This document shows, piece by piece, positions 52,475 through 61,714 of a stretch of 64,000 nt of DNA. The stretch's first letter is position 1; every line of letters begins with the position of its first letter. Under the pieces are notes generated by a model. It had not been told where the DNA came from and made no database searches. It was given only the letters and a program-made list of their open reading frames with translations. The stretch covers positions 124,001 to 188,000 of the forward strand of contig JAFGBF010000003.1 in assembly GCA_016933255.1 (NCBI GenBank), read 5' to 3'. The stretch is from Candidatus Krumholzibacteriota bacterium (GTDB lineage: Bacteria; Krumholzibacteriota; Krumholzibacteriia; Krumholzibacteriales; Krumholzibacteriaceae). The position numbers were made by a program, and so were the translations under genes.

Positions 52475-54460
52475 ATGAAACGTTTATCTATTTCGTCGAT
52501 GGCCGCTGCAGCATTTGTCGCCCTCATCTTTGCCCTTTTTTCTCCGGCAGGAGGGAACGACCGCCAGCCGTCTCCTTCGCCGGAAGTGACAGGAGTACAG
52601 ACCGGAGAGATCGGCGGGATCGTGGTAATTGATACTGCCGGACTGCCGCTGGCATATGCCAATGTGATTGTCGAAGGAACGAACCTGGGCTGCATGACTT
52701 TGAAGGACGGGACATTTTTGGTCAAGAATGTCCCTGTCGGTAAATACACGGTGACAGTCATGTTGATGGGTTATAAGAAAGAGCAGATCGATTCGGTGCT
52801 GGTCTTCGCCGGCAAGACGACACAAATTGAATTCAGGATGCGCGAAGAGTACGTGGGAGAGACCCGGGAGATCCTTGTAGAGGCCGATCAGAAACTGGTC
52901 AAAATCGGAGCCAGCAGTGCAGGGGATAAAGATGGTCTTCCAGGCGGAAGATCAGAGGTAATGTATTTCTCCGGCAAAAAGAGGTACTGTCCTCCCTACC
53001 CGTCTGTTTCTCACAATACAGAAGAGTATGAGCATATAAACGACAACAGGTTTCTCGGCGTGATCGCCAACCCCCTTTCGACATTTTCCATCGATGTCGA
53101 TGCCGCCTCATATTCCAATATGAGAAGATTTGTCAACGGCGGCGAGTATCCATACAAGGATGCGGTCAGGGTAGAGGAACTTATCAATTACTTCGACTAT
53201 GATTATGAGGAACCGAAGAAGGGTCTTCCGTTCTCGATCACTACGGAGCTTTCCGAATGTCCGTGGAACACCGGCCACAGGCTTGTACATATCGGGCTCA
53301 GAGGTGAACAGCTGGATGAGAAAAGCGTAAAACCGAGCAACCTCGTTTTTCTTCTCGATGTATCAGGGTCGATGGACCAGCCGAGCAAACTTCCGCTGCT
53401 GAAGGATGCCTTCAGGCTTTTAGTCAACCAGCTTGGAGAAGACGATCGTGTAGCGATAGTCGTATATGCCGGCAGCGCCGGTCTTGTGCTTCCGTCGACG
53501 AGATGTTCAAAGAAAGATAAGATAATCGAGTCTCTCGAAAAGCTGAGCGCTGGCGGTTCGACTGCCGGCGGAGAAGGGATAAGGCTCGCCTATGAGACCG
53601 CAAAAGAGAATTTTATCAAAGACGGAAATAACAGGATCATACTCGCCACAGACGGGGATTTCAATGTCGGGATATCGAGTTCGTCGGAACTCATAGAGTA
53701 TATCGAGAAGAAACGCGATGATGGGATCTTTCTTACGGTCCTCGGGTTCGGGATGGGGAATTACAAGGATCACAGGCTCGAACAGCTTGCCGACAAGGGG
53801 AACGGAAACCATGCCTACATAGATAATATCATGGAAGCAAAGAAGGTCCTCGTAAACGATGTCACCGCGACTTTGTACACGATAGCGAAAGACGTGAAGA
53901 TCCAGGTCGAATTCAATCCTGCCAGGGTCGCAGAATACAGGCTGATAGGTTATGAGAACAGGCTTCTCGAGACAGAGGATTTTGAGGACGACACCAAGGA
54001 TGCAGGAGAGATAGGAGCAGGGCACACCGTCACCGCATTGTATGAGATAGTCCCCGTCACAGATGGAGGCGAGGCATCAGAGGACCGGTTGAGGTACCAG
54101 GATGTGGTGATCAACAGTCAGGCAAAAAGATCGAAGGAGCTTCTGACAGTCAGTATCCGCTATAAGGAACCGGACGGTGAAGAAAGCAGATTGATCAGCA
54201 GAACCCTTAAAGACGACCCCGTAGCACTGGATGATTCCTCCGAAACTTTCAGGTTCTCCTCCGCCGTTGCGATGTTCGGGATGGTACTCAGAGAATCCGA
54301 GCATCGGGGAGATTCCGATCTCGATTCGGTCATCAGGCTTGCAAAAGGGGCCAAAGGCGACGACAATTATGGATACAGGGCGGAGTTCATAAGGATTGTC
54401 GAACAGGTAAAGATACTTGCGGAACTCCGGGAGATCGGTTCAAAGGACGGAGATGATTAA
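52475..54460 (+). CDS. YfbK-like von Willebrand factor A protein with carboxypeptidase-regulatory domain
   Basis: A 661-residue exported protein. The signal peptide is about 1-28. Residues about 45-115 are a carboxypeptidase-regulatory-like (CarbopepD_reg) beta-sandwich (GLPLAYANVIVEGTNLG). A YfbK N-terminal region follows (FLGVIANPLSTFSIDVDAASY), then a VWA domain with the MIDAS motif FLLDVSGSM and a TDGDFN loop, and a DUF3520 C-terminal part. Such proteins bind partner proteins through a metal. The function is unknown, and the CarbopepD domain may anchor it to an envelope partner. Its stop overlaps the ArsC-like start by 8 bp. Confidence 0.9.
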   Translation: MKRLSISSMAAAAFVALIFALFSPAGGNDRQPSPSPEVTGVQTGEIGGIVVIDTAGLPLAYANVIVEGTNLGCMTLKDGTFLVKNVPVGKYTVTVMLMGYKKEQIDSVLVFAGKTTQIEFRMREEYVGETREILVEADQKLVKIGASSAGDKDGLPGGRSEVMYFSGKKRYCPPYPSVSHNTEEYEHINDNRFLGVIANPLSTFSIDVDAASYSNMRRFVNGGEYPYKDAVRVEELINYFDYDYEEPKKGLPFSITTELSECPWNTGHRLVHIGLRGEQLDEKSVKPSNLVFLLDVSGSMDQPSKLPLLKDAFRLLVNQLGEDDRVAIVVYAGSAGLVLPSTRCSKKDKIIESLEKLSAGGSTAGGEGIRLAYETAKENFIKDGNNRIILATDGDFNVGISSSSELIEYIEKKRDDGIFLTVLGFGMGNYKDHRLEQLADKGNGNHAYIDNIMEAKKVLVNDVTATLYTIAKDVKIQVEFNPARVAEYRLIGYENRLLETEDFEDDTKDAGEIGAGHTVTALYEIVPVTDGGEASEDRLRYQDVVINSQAKRSKELLTVSIRYKEPDGEESRLISRTLKDDPVALDDSSETFRFSSAVAMFGMVLRESEHRGDSDLDSVIRLAKGAKGDDNYGYRAEFIRIVEQVKILAELREIGSKDGDD

Positions 54461-54893
54461 TATATCGCCTCGTATCAGGGTCCTCTTTCTCTGCACGGGA
54501 AATTCCTGCAGAAGCCAGATGGCGGAGGGTTGGATGAGACACCTGAAGAGTGATACCGTAGATGTATTCTCCGCTGGGATAGAGCCACATGGCCTGAATC
54601 CTGATGCAGTCCTGGTGATGGCAGAGGCAGGAGTCGATATCTCGCGGCAGGAAAGTACCAGTGTAAAAGAGTATTTGTCTGAAGAATTCGATTATGTGAT
54701 TACGGTCTGTTCAGACGCCGAAAAGAACTGTCCGGTCTTTCCTGCCGCGGCCCGTCATATCCATAGGGGGTTTGATGATCCGCCGCGGCTTGCCGAGCTT
54801 GAGACAGACCGGGAAAAAGCTCTGTCGCATTTCAGGAGGGTAAGAGATGAGATCAGGTCTTTCGTGGAAGAGTTTCCCGCGGGATCCGAATGA
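54453..54893 (+). CDS. ArsC-like low-molecular-weight tyrosine phosphatase fold protein
   Basis: A 146-residue protein of the LMW-PTP/arsenate reductase family. The P-loop is LFLCTGNSCRSQMAEG (CX5R). The segment DYVITVCSDAEKNCPVFP has two further Cys that match the thioredoxin-coupled ArsC type, and FDDPP follows, as usual. It reduces arsenate or hydrolyses phosphotyrosine. No arsenite pump lies nearby. The ATG at 54453 has GGACGGAG upstream and overlaps the VWA stop. Confidence 0.88.
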   Translation: MINISPRIRVLFLCTGNSCRSQMAEGWMRHLKSDTVDVFSAGIEPHGLNPDAVLVMAEAGVDISRQESTSVKEYLSEEFDYVITVCSDAEKNCPVFPAAARHIHRGFDDPPRLAELETDREKALSHFRRVRDEIRSFVEEFPAGSE

Positions 54894-54956
54894 CAGATAA
54901 GTCTTTCCGTATCCTGAGAGAATAGGCCGTCCAGCTTCTTCCGGATATTGTATCTG

Positions 54957-54985
54957 TTGACAAACCCCTGAAAAGATCAGAGAAT
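54957..54985 (+). promoter_or_regulatory. Promoter giving a possible leaderless AI-2E transporter mRNA
   Basis: TTGACA (54957-54962) and GAGAAT (54980-54985) are 17 bp apart. Transcription would start at about 54992, next to the ATG at 54993, and there is no ribosome site between. This would make a leaderless transcript. Confidence 0.45.
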
Positions 54986-54992
54986 TCTGGTT

Positions 54993-56075
54993 ATGGAGAA
55001 AAGTCCGGATAGATTGAGGACTTCACAGATCCTTTTTACGCTCGCCAGTTTTGTCGTGGTCGTGGCGGGCCTGCGCGCGGCGTCTCAGATCGTGGTGCCG
55101 TTTCTGCTTGCTACATTCATATCTATAACCTGTTCCGCGCCGCTTTTCTGGATGAGAGGAAAAGGAATACCGGCCTGGCTCGCGATCCTCGTAGTCATGG
55201 TCGGTATCATTTTAATAGGATTTATCATAACGAGCCTGCTCGGAAATTCGATAGACGATTTCTCGAAAAACATTCCCCGGTATGGCGCGGTATTGAACGG
55301 CCAGTACAGGAACCTGCTTTTCTGGGTCGAGGAAAAGGGTGTCGATGTATCAAACCTGGAGCTTGTCGAGATCTTCAATCCCCAGAAAGCGATGCAGCTT
55401 GTCGCGAAGTTCTTCAACAGCCTCGGAGAGGTCCTGACGAACGGATTCCTTATTATAATTACGGTGATCTTTATGCTTCTGGAAGCATCCAGTATTCCGG
55501 CCAAGCTGCATTCTATATTTCGAAATCCCGATGATTCTCTTGCCCAGATAGAGAGGATAACAGCAAACGTAAAGAACTATCTTGCCATAAAAACGATCAT
55601 CAGCCTGATCACGGGAGTGCTTGTGGCGTTTGTGCTATGGCTGATGAAGGTCGATTTTCCGCTTCTCTGGGGGCTTCTGGCTTTTCTGCTGAACTATGTC
55701 CCGAATATCGGATCGATCATAGCCGCGGTGCCTGCGATCCTGCAGGCTTTGATCCAGCACGGTTTGGGCAGAGCAGCAGGTGTCGCCTTCTTTTTCCTGC
55801 TGATAAATCTCGTAATGGGAAATGCTGTCGAACCGAAGTTCATGGGTAAAGGGCTTGGCCTGTCGACACTTGTCGTTTTTCTTTCTTTGATTTTCTGGGG
55901 GTGGGTCCTGGGCCCCGTGGGAATGCTTTTGTCGGTGGTCCTGACAGTGACCGTGAAGATAGTCCTTGAGAGCCGTGAGGACACAAGATGGGCAGCTGTG
56001 CTTCTCGGTTCGCATGTTCCATCTGTCTCGGGTGAGGTCACTCCTGATGATTCTCCCGGTACTGACGCACGATAG
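54993..56075 (+). CDS. AI-2E family transporter (YdiK/PerM-like)
   Basis: A 360-residue polytopic inner-membrane protein with about 7-8 helices. Two helices near the start (about 10-55) and a helical periplasmic part lead to the usual PxxGxxxxxxPA block (NYVPNIGSIIAAVPAIL) and PKFMGKGLGLSTLVVFLSLI FWGW at the end. Family members have been linked to autoinducer-2 export, sodium/proton exchange and other tasks, so the role is unknown. Its 3' end overlaps the convergent AmgK-like gene by 38 bp. Confidence 0.9.
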   Translation: MEKSPDRLRTSQILFTLASFVVVVAGLRAASQIVVPFLLATFISITCSAPLFWMRGKGIPAWLAILVVMVGIILIGFIITSLLGNSIDDFSKNIPRYGAVLNGQYRNLLFWVEEKGVDVSNLELVEIFNPQKAMQLVAKFFNSLGEVLTNGFLIIITVIFMLLEASSIPAKLHSIFRNPDDSLAQIERITANVKNYLAIKTIISLITGVLVAFVLWLMKVDFPLLWGLLAFLLNYVPNIGSIIAAVPAILQALIQHGLGRAAGVAFFFLLINLVMGNAVEPKFMGKGLGLSTLVVFLSLIFWGWVLGPVGMLLSVVLTVTVKIVLESREDTRWAAVLLGSHVPSVSGEVTPDDSPGTDAR

Positions 56076-57063
56076 ATTCGACTGCGGGAAACTTTCCGGA
56101 TTCTGCTATACTGTCTTCGAGAGTATCGATTCCCCGGGGTATCGATTCGAGGAAGGACTCTTTTTTCTTCTCGAAACCCAGAAAGGCAAAGGCCGCGAGC
56201 GCCTGCAGGTTGCGCTGGATAGCGGCTAAAGTGAATTTCTCTAAATATTCCTCAAATGTCTCTTCCGTGATCGCATCGACTTCTTTCAGCCTGTAGTAGA
56301 GTTCCATAAGAAGGGTCTTTCTTGTCCCTGGACGGATCGGGTGATAGAGGCCCTTAAGAATAGAAGCGGCGTCATATATTCCAGGCCCCCTGTGAGCATC
56401 TTGAAAATCGATCAATCGGATCTCGCCGTTTTTGACCATGACATTACGGCACTGAAGGTCTCTGTGCATGAATACGAGCGGTTCAGCAGAGAGCTGTTTC
56501 GCCAGACTGAGCCTCTCGGTCTCCCACCCGTCGGGAATGGAAGAACAGAACCTTCCGATAAATTCTCTCTCGAAATATTTGGTCTCACCGAGAAGTTTCT
56601 CTTCGCTGAAAACATTGTCTTCCAGTATGCCTCTCGCCATCATATCTTTGTTTACCGAAGTCTGGAACATGTAGAGGATGTCTATACATTCTCTGTAGTA
56701 TGAGAGTTCCACTTCCACAGTGCAGTATTTCAAAGCATCTTCCAGATGGATCGAACCAAGATCTTCCATCATCAGAATGCCCTGTTCGCTATCAAAGGAG
56801 TAAAATTCGGGGACAGGTACCTGGTTTTTTCTCAGGAAATCGCCTATTGAGATATAACGTGATAACTCAGATGCTCTGCCGGGCTGTATTATCGCGACGA
56901 TACTGCGTCTGCCGTCAGTGATCCTCAGGAAAAATCTGTCTGATCCGCCTCCGTGGATCATCGTTGAGGGCGAGTCTTGAGGGAACGCACCTCCCGGCAG
57001 GTCGCCTGTAAGTTTGATTGCTTCGGCGGTGTACTGTTTTATGACGTCATCAATCTGATTCAT
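56038..57063 (-). CDS. AmgK-like sugar kinase (APH phosphotransferase family)
   Basis: A 341-residue kinase. The catalytic loop is FMHRDLQCRNVMVKNG and the metal-binding segment is IRLIDFQDAHRGPGIYDAAS, the latter being nearly diagnostic of the AmgK group (IDFQDAxxGPxxYDLAS). In Pseudomonas, AmgK phosphorylates the anomeric C1 of MurNAc and GlcNAc, and MurU then makes UDP-MurNAc. It is directly coupled to the nucleotidyltransferase by a 4-bp overlap and forms the end of the NamZ-MurU-AmgK operon. The function is inferred from motif and neighbours. Confidence 0.85.
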   Translation of the reverse strand: MNQIDDVIKQYTAEAIKLTGDLPGGAFPQDSPSTMIHGGGSDRFFLRITDGRRSIVAIIQPGRASELSRYISIGDFLRKNQVPVPEFYSFDSEQGILMMEDLGSIHLEDALKYCTVEVELSYYRECIDILYMFQTSVNKDMMARGILEDNVFSEEKLLGETKYFEREFIGRFCSSIPDGWETERLSLAKQLSAEPLVFMHRDLQCRNVMVKNGEIRLIDFQDAHRGPGIYDAASILKGLYHPIRPGTRKTLLMELYYRLKEVDAITEETFEEYLEKFTLAAIQRNLQALAAFAFLGFEKKKESFLESIPRGIDTLEDSIAESGKFPAVESIVRQYRENHQE

Positions 57064-58046
57064 CCTGTTTTCATCTCTCCTTCCGGGAAAACGATCGTAT
57101 TTTCGATCGACCTGCCCTCATCAATCACGGAATCTTCCAGTACCACGCAATTTTTCAGGCTGCATCGCCTTCCTATTGCAACATTCGGGCCTATTTCAAG
57201 AAAACCTTGCCAGTCAAGGTCTGGAGGTATCCTCGTGTCCCTGCCGGCATGAAGCGGGATGGGGGGCGGATCCAGAAGAGGTGAAAAGATCTCTTTGCCC
57301 GCAAGGATCCTTTCGTGCAGGCTAAGGAAAGATTCCGGAGTGCCGATTTCGCTCCAACTGAAAGGAGGGTCCGCAGGCACGATATATCCCGCCACGGATC
57401 CGGGTCTTTCATCAATAATATGTCTCAGAATGTCAAGCAGTCCAATCTTCTTACTGGCGGGGAAATATTCGAGTGCCTCCCTCGATATGACGGACATTCC
57501 CGTGTAGCCGCAGCAGCCGGCGGAATCGGAACCTATGGATCGCGCCCCTTCGAATGCGATTATCAGATTATCGTTATCGATCACGACATGCGGAGGGGGA
57601 CTGCAGGTTTCCGGAAGAGAGGGATTTTCCGCCGCCAGGATCATCGTGACCAGCGCCTTCTTCCGGATATGAAACGATACGGCCGGTCTGAAAGAAATGT
57701 TCGTCAGGATGTCGGCATTGGCAAGAAGGACGATCTCTTCATCGATGAGAGATGCCGCCATATTACCGATTCCGCCGCCGGTATCGAGTAAGTCCACTTC
57801 ATGGTGCAGTGTTATCGGCAGCTCTTTTGCTGATATGAACTCCTCGATATTTCCAGAGAGATGGTGGGAGTTGGCGTGCAGGCTTGCAGCTCCTTCCGAG
57901 AGCAGTTTCGCGGCTACAAGTTCTATCATCGGAATACCAAGAATCGGTATCATCGGTTTCGGGATAGAAGAAGTGAGGGGCCTCATCCTTTTTCCGTAGC
58001 CAGCCGCCAGTATCATTCCGGCGGCCTTACCGGAGCTCTTTCCCAT
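57060..58046 (-). CDS. MurU-like sugar-phosphate nucleotidyltransferase with C-terminal left-handed-helix segment
   Basis: A 328-residue nucleotidyltransferase. The N-terminal GMILAAGYGKRMRPLTSS and PKPMIPILGIPMI hold the NTP site. A short left-handed beta-helix tail (VAIGRRCSLKNCVVLEDSVI) ends it; Pseudomonas MurU (about 225 residues) lacks this tail, so similarity to mannose-1-phosphate guanylyltransferase also exists. Coupling to AmgK argues for MurNAc-1-phosphate uridylyltransferase. I start at the ATG at 58046, with AAAGG 5 nt upstream; an in-frame TTG at 58073 is possible. Confidence 0.82.
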   Translation of the reverse strand: MGKSSGKAAGMILAAGYGKRMRPLTSSIPKPMIPILGIPMIELVAAKLLSEGAASLHANSHHLSGNIEEFISAKELPITLHHEVDLLDTGGGIGNMAASLIDEEIVLLANADILTNISFRPAVSFHIRKKALVTMILAAENPSLPETCSPPPHVVIDNDNLIIAFEGARSIGSDSAGCCGYTGMSVISREALEYFPASKKIGLLDILRHIIDERPGSVAGYIVPADPPFSWSEIGTPESFLSLHERILAGKEIFSPLLDPPPIPLHAGRDTRIPPDLDWQGFLEIGPNVAIGRRCSLKNCVVLEDSVIDEGRSIENTIVFPEGEMKTG

Positions 58047-58112
58047 TACTGCCTTTCGATCCAGGATATTCAAGCGCGGGAACAGGCCGGATTACACCTA
58101 TAATGCCGGCTT

Positions 58113-59306
58113 TCAGTATAGAAGATGATCTTTTCTGGCTGCAAGATAATCTTTTTCATCACTTTTCCATGACATAAAGAGCTCTTCGATATCCTGATCA
58201 GAATCTATTGTCTTTCTCAGCAGCCGGCTTCCAGAGAGGATATCTATCGGCATATGTTTCTCTTCATATTCATAGGGGGGAGCGAGCCATTCGAAATCAT
58301 CCGGAAAGATATCAGATATCGATTTTATCAGAATCGCCGCGGTTCTTAAAGGCATGAAGCGGCTGCGATCGGTAATATGCAGCTGGATCCCGCGGCAGAT
58401 CCGTCCGGAGTATTTATCCCAGGCAGGCGAAAAATCGATCGGCCGGAATACCACTCCTTCGAGATTATGACTTTTCAGTACCGAAATGAGTCTTTTCGGT
58501 TCTATCCAGGGCGCGCCGGTCATTTCGAACGGCCGGGTCGTACCGCGCCCTTCGGATATATTGGTCGCTTCCAGAAGGACCATCCCGGGATATACGATCG
58601 CCGTATCGAGGGTCGGGATATTAGGAGACGGCATGACCCACGGCTGTCCGGTTATGTCAAAATACATCTCTCTTTTCCAGCCATCGAGCTTTTTGACCTC
58701 CAGGGCGGATTGCAGTCCCCTGGAAAGGCCTATCATCTGCAGGGCTTCACCTATCGTCAGAGCGTGTCTTACAGGAAAAGGGTACATCCCGACGAAAGAG
58801 AAGAACTCTTCCCGCAGAATGGGGCCTTCGACGACCGAGCCTCCAATAGGATTCGGCCTGTCAAGCACCAGGATCTCGATCCCGGCCTTCGAGCATTCCT
58901 CAAGCATGCAGAGCGCCGTCCAGATGTATGTATACGGACGGGCACCCACATCCGGGAGGTCTATTATCATCATGTCGAGTCCGGCCAGGCTCTCCGGAGA
59001 AGGTCTCCTGGTTTTTCCGTAGAGAGAGTGCACCGGAATATTGAACTCGGGGTGGATATATCCTTCCCATTCGACCATATTGGCCTGCGTGTCACCGCGA
59101 AATCCATGCTGAGGACCGAATATACAGGAAAGGTCTATCCTGTTTCTGACCAGGATCTCCGTTATATGGGTAAGTTCTGATGAGACAGAAGCGTGATTGG
59201 CTAGAAGTCCAACCCTGCGCCCTTTCAGGCAGCTGCATGAATCATCGGCTAATATGTCGCAACCGGTTCTGATCAATTGTCCCTCCATATCCTTACCGGG
59301 AATCAT
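58113..59306 (-). CDS. NamZ-like exo-N-acetylmuramidase (DUF1343)
   Basis: A 397-residue protein of the DUF1343/GH171 family. NamZ of Bacillus subtilis removes terminal MurNAc from peptidoglycan fragments. Family blocks are IFGPQHGFRGDTQANM, VHSLYGKTRRPSPE, IIDLPDVGARPYTYIWT and VLDRPNPIGGS. The first block has Gln in place of the Glu (PEHG) of the Bacillus-type, as in many other members. There is no signal peptide, so it may act in the cytosol on imported fragments. A second ATG at 59288 could be the start. It begins a minus-strand operon with MurU- and AmgK-like genes, 66 bp from the second gene. Confidence 0.86.
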   Translation of the reverse strand: MIPGKDMEGQLIRTGCDILADDSCSCLKGRRVGLLANHASVSSELTHITEILVRNRIDLSCIFGPQHGFRGDTQANMVEWEGYIHPEFNIPVHSLYGKTRRPSPESLAGLDMMIIDLPDVGARPYTYIWTALCMLEECSKAGIEILVLDRPNPIGGSVVEGPILREEFFSFVGMYPFPVRHALTIGEALQMIGLSRGLQSALEVKKLDGWKREMYFDITGQPWVMPSPNIPTLDTAIVYPGMVLLEATNISEGRGTTRPFEMTGAPWIEPKRLISVLKSHNLEGVVFRPIDFSPAWDKYSGRICRGIQLHITDRSRFMPLRTAAILIKSISDIFPDDFEWLAPPYEYEEKHMPIDILSGSRLLRKTIDSDQDIEELFMSWKSDEKDYLAARKDHLLY

Positions 59307-59402
59307 AACCTGTCCGGTCCTTTATGACAAGAAAAGGATAAATCCAGGCGACCCGGACCCTGTCGAAAAAGAGAGGGTTTTTCCTTTGTATAAATCTCCT
59401 AT

Positions 59403-59411
59403 TGATATAAT
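59403..59411 (+). promoter_or_regulatory. Extended -10 promoter for the peptide-binding protein
   Basis: TGATATAAT at 59403-59411 is a perfect extended -10 box (TGnTATAAT) with a weak -35 region. The start would be near 59418, giving a leader of about 36 nt with AAGGAAGG before the ATG at 59454. Confidence 0.55.
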
Positions 59412-59453
59412 ATCTGTCTGTTATTTCTATCAGGAAACAAGGAAGGTGGGTCA

Positions 59454-61052
59454 ATGAAGATAGACAGGATCATTACGGGGATTTTATCGCTTGCTCTTGC
59501 ATCGGTTCTTTTTCTAACGTTCTGTTCATGTACGGAAAGCAGGAATGCCAGTCATCGCAAAGGCACATTGATAATAGGCGAGACGAGCGCTTATGAATCC
59601 CTGAATCCTATGCACACGACAGATGCTCATGCCAGGGATATCTATCAACAGCTTTTTCTCCTTCTGCTGAAAGAGAATTCCGACCTTCTTACATTTTCTC
59701 CGCAGCTTGCGAGATCATGGGAATTTTCCGAAGACAGGAAAGACCTTACATTTCATCTCAGAGATGATGTCCTTTGGAGCGACGGGGTCAAGGTGACCGC
59801 TAATGACGTCAAGGCGACTTTCAATATTCAGATCGATCCGGATGTCCTGTGGAGCGGAAGGCATCTTAAAAAATATATCGACAGCGTCTCTGTCGTTGAC
59901 GATTATACGGTCGTTTACCATTTCAACCATGTCTATCCGTATCAGGTGATGGATGTGAATGATGGGCCGATACTCCCGGCGCATTTTATAGAGAAGTTCG
60001 AGAGATCGGAGATAAGATCTGTCCCGATTGAGGAATTTCCCACCGATGGACCTTTCAGGATAGGAGAATGGGAAAAAGGGCAGTCCCTGACTCTGGTTCC
60101 CAACGAGAATTATTTTGAAAGTGGAAAGCCGTATCTCAGCAAGGTGATCTTCAAGATAATCCCTGATCAGATGACGCTTATAACTCAGCTTCGCGCGGGT
60201 GAGATCGACTGTATGGAAACGGCTCCCCCGGCCGAAGTGGATATGCTGAGAAAGAATCATCCAGAGCTCAGGATCTACGAATTTGACGGCAGGGGATATG
60301 TCTATCTCGGATGGAACGGTTCAAGGACGCCATTCGACAATGTCAGGGTCAGGAGGGCACTGAGCCATGCCATCAACAGAAAGATGATCATAGATAATCT
60401 TTACTACGGCCTGGCCAAGGAATGTATTGGACCGTTCCCGCCTGTGGTCTGGGCATACGATCCCGATATCACGCCGATACCGTATGATCCGGCGGAGGCT
60501 GTAAGAATCCTGGAAGAGGAGGGATTTGAGGATACCGACGGAGATGGATATCTGGAGAAAGACGGTGAGCCGTTTGAATTCGAATTGCTGACCAATCAGG
60601 GAAACCAGGTAAGGGCAGATATTCAGATCATGGTTCAGGAACAGCTGAAAAAGGTCGGAGTGAAGGTCATCCCAGTGACAATGGAATGGACGGTCATGCT
60701 TTCCAGACACAAAGCCGGTGATTTTGACGCGGTAGTAAGCGCCTGGAGAGCCAGCTCAAAAGCGGACCTTTCTCCGATATGGTCCTGCGATGCGAGGAAT
60801 GAAGAAGGCTACAACAGGGTGAATTACTGTGATCCGGTTGTAGACAGCCTTAACGCTCTTGCGGCCTCTATGCTTGATTTTGACGAGGCGCGCCCGTTGT
60901 TCCACAAGGTACAGAGAATGATATATGAAGCTCAGCCGTACACTTTCCTCTATGTAAGATCAGAACTGCTGATACTTAACAAAAGGTTTACAGGTGCGGT
61001 CCCTGATGCGGTAAGCACTTTTAACAACCTGCATGAGTGGCGGGTCGATTGA
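59454..61052 (+). CDS. ABC transporter peptide-binding lipoprotein (SBP family 5)
   Basis: A 532-residue solute-binding lipoprotein. The signal peptide ends in a lipobox (LTFCSC, Cys about 22 or 24). The mature part is the OppA/DppA type: LARSWEFSEDRKDLTFHLRDD is the usual WEFSxDxxxxTFxLR segment, then AINRKMIIDNLYYGLA and YDPAEAVRILEE. It should bind peptides or related compounds in the periplasm. No permease or ATPase gene is in the window. Its position, divergent from the MurNAc operon, suggests muropeptide uptake (compare MppA), as inference only. Confidence 0.92.
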   Translation: MKIDRIITGILSLALASVLFLTFCSCTESRNASHRKGTLIIGETSAYESLNPMHTTDAHARDIYQQLFLLLLKENSDLLTFSPQLARSWEFSEDRKDLTFHLRDDVLWSDGVKVTANDVKATFNIQIDPDVLWSGRHLKKYIDSVSVVDDYTVVYHFNHVYPYQVMDVNDGPILPAHFIEKFERSEIRSVPIEEFPTDGPFRIGEWEKGQSLTLVPNENYFESGKPYLSKVIFKIIPDQMTLITQLRAGEIDCMETAPPAEVDMLRKNHPELRIYEFDGRGYVYLGWNGSRTPFDNVRVRRALSHAINRKMIIDNLYYGLAKECIGPFPPVVWAYDPDITPIPYDPAEAVRILEEEGFEDTDGDGYLEKDGEPFEFELLTNQGNQVRADIQIMVQEQLKKVGVKVIPVTMEWTVMLSRHKAGDFDAVVSAWRASSKADLSPIWSCDARNEEGYNRVNYCDPVVDSLNALAASMLDFDEARPLFHKVQRMIYEAQPYTFLYVRSELLILNKRFTGAVPDAVSTFNNLHEWRVD

Positions 61053-61139
61053 GGGAAAGGGGCCGGGAATTTCCAGCAGCAGGATGGATATCCGCTGGAT
61101 CAGGGATTGTGAATAGAGAGAATAACTGAAGGGATGCTG

Positions 61140-61562
61140 ATGGTTCACGATATAGCGATCGCGGCTCTGATAAGCGCGGTCGCAGCACAGTTTCTAAAGC
61201 CTTTTGCCGACCTGCTGCAGAAGCGTAAATTCAGTTTTTTCAGGATGATGGATTCAGGGGGGATGCCTTCTTCACATACATCCGTCGTAACTACGCTTAC
61301 TGTCGGTGTAGCCGTTTATCAGGGTGTCGGTTCCGCACTGTTCGGGATATCCCTCGTATTCAGCCTCTATTTTATATTTGAAGCGACCGGGCTGAGGCAG
61401 GAAGTGGGAAATCAGGCGAGAGTCCTCAACGAGATCATTGAAAAAGTCAGAGAGACCCATCATCTCAACGCCGAGGAACTGCAGGAACTGATCGGTCATA
61501 CCTGGGGTGAAGTTATCGGGGGTTTTGTGATAGGGATACTGGTCGCTCTGCTGTACTATTGA
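61140..61562 (+). CDS. Divergent PAP2 family (DUF212) membrane protein
   Basis: A 140-residue integral membrane protein with about four helices. The signature MDSGGMPSSHTSVVTTL (SxxMPSSHxA type) marks the phosphatidic-acid-phosphatase-like family, in which the Ser and His are catalytic. LRQEVGNQARVLNEI and LIGHTWGEVIGGF are typical. The physiological substrate is unknown, perhaps an isoprenoid or lipid phosphate. I start at the ATG at 61140 with GAAGGG 6 nt before; the ATG at 61134 lies directly on that site. Confidence 0.88.
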   Translation: MVHDIAIAALISAVAAQFLKPFADLLQKRKFSFFRMMDSGGMPSSHTSVVTTLTVGVAVYQGVGSALFGISLVFSLYFIFEATGLRQEVGNQARVLNEIIEKVRETHHLNAEELQELIGHTWGEVIGGFVIGILVALLYY

Positions 61563-61714
61563 GCCTGTCAGATCGAGAAGTTTGATATGCCGTTCCCGCC
61601 AGTGAAATACTAAAAAACCCTTGACACATATTGAAGTGATAGCCCACTATGACGGTGGGAATCCACACCGATGCGCATCATTCGACCGGTTCAAAAGGAC
61701 AGGAGGGGATGTTA

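Noticed and set aside
61649-61714. Earlier ATG at 61649 for the ParA-CBM48 protein
   Set aside because: It would add 22 polar residues before the conserved beta strand, and the good ribosome site is at 61702-61707, just before 61715.
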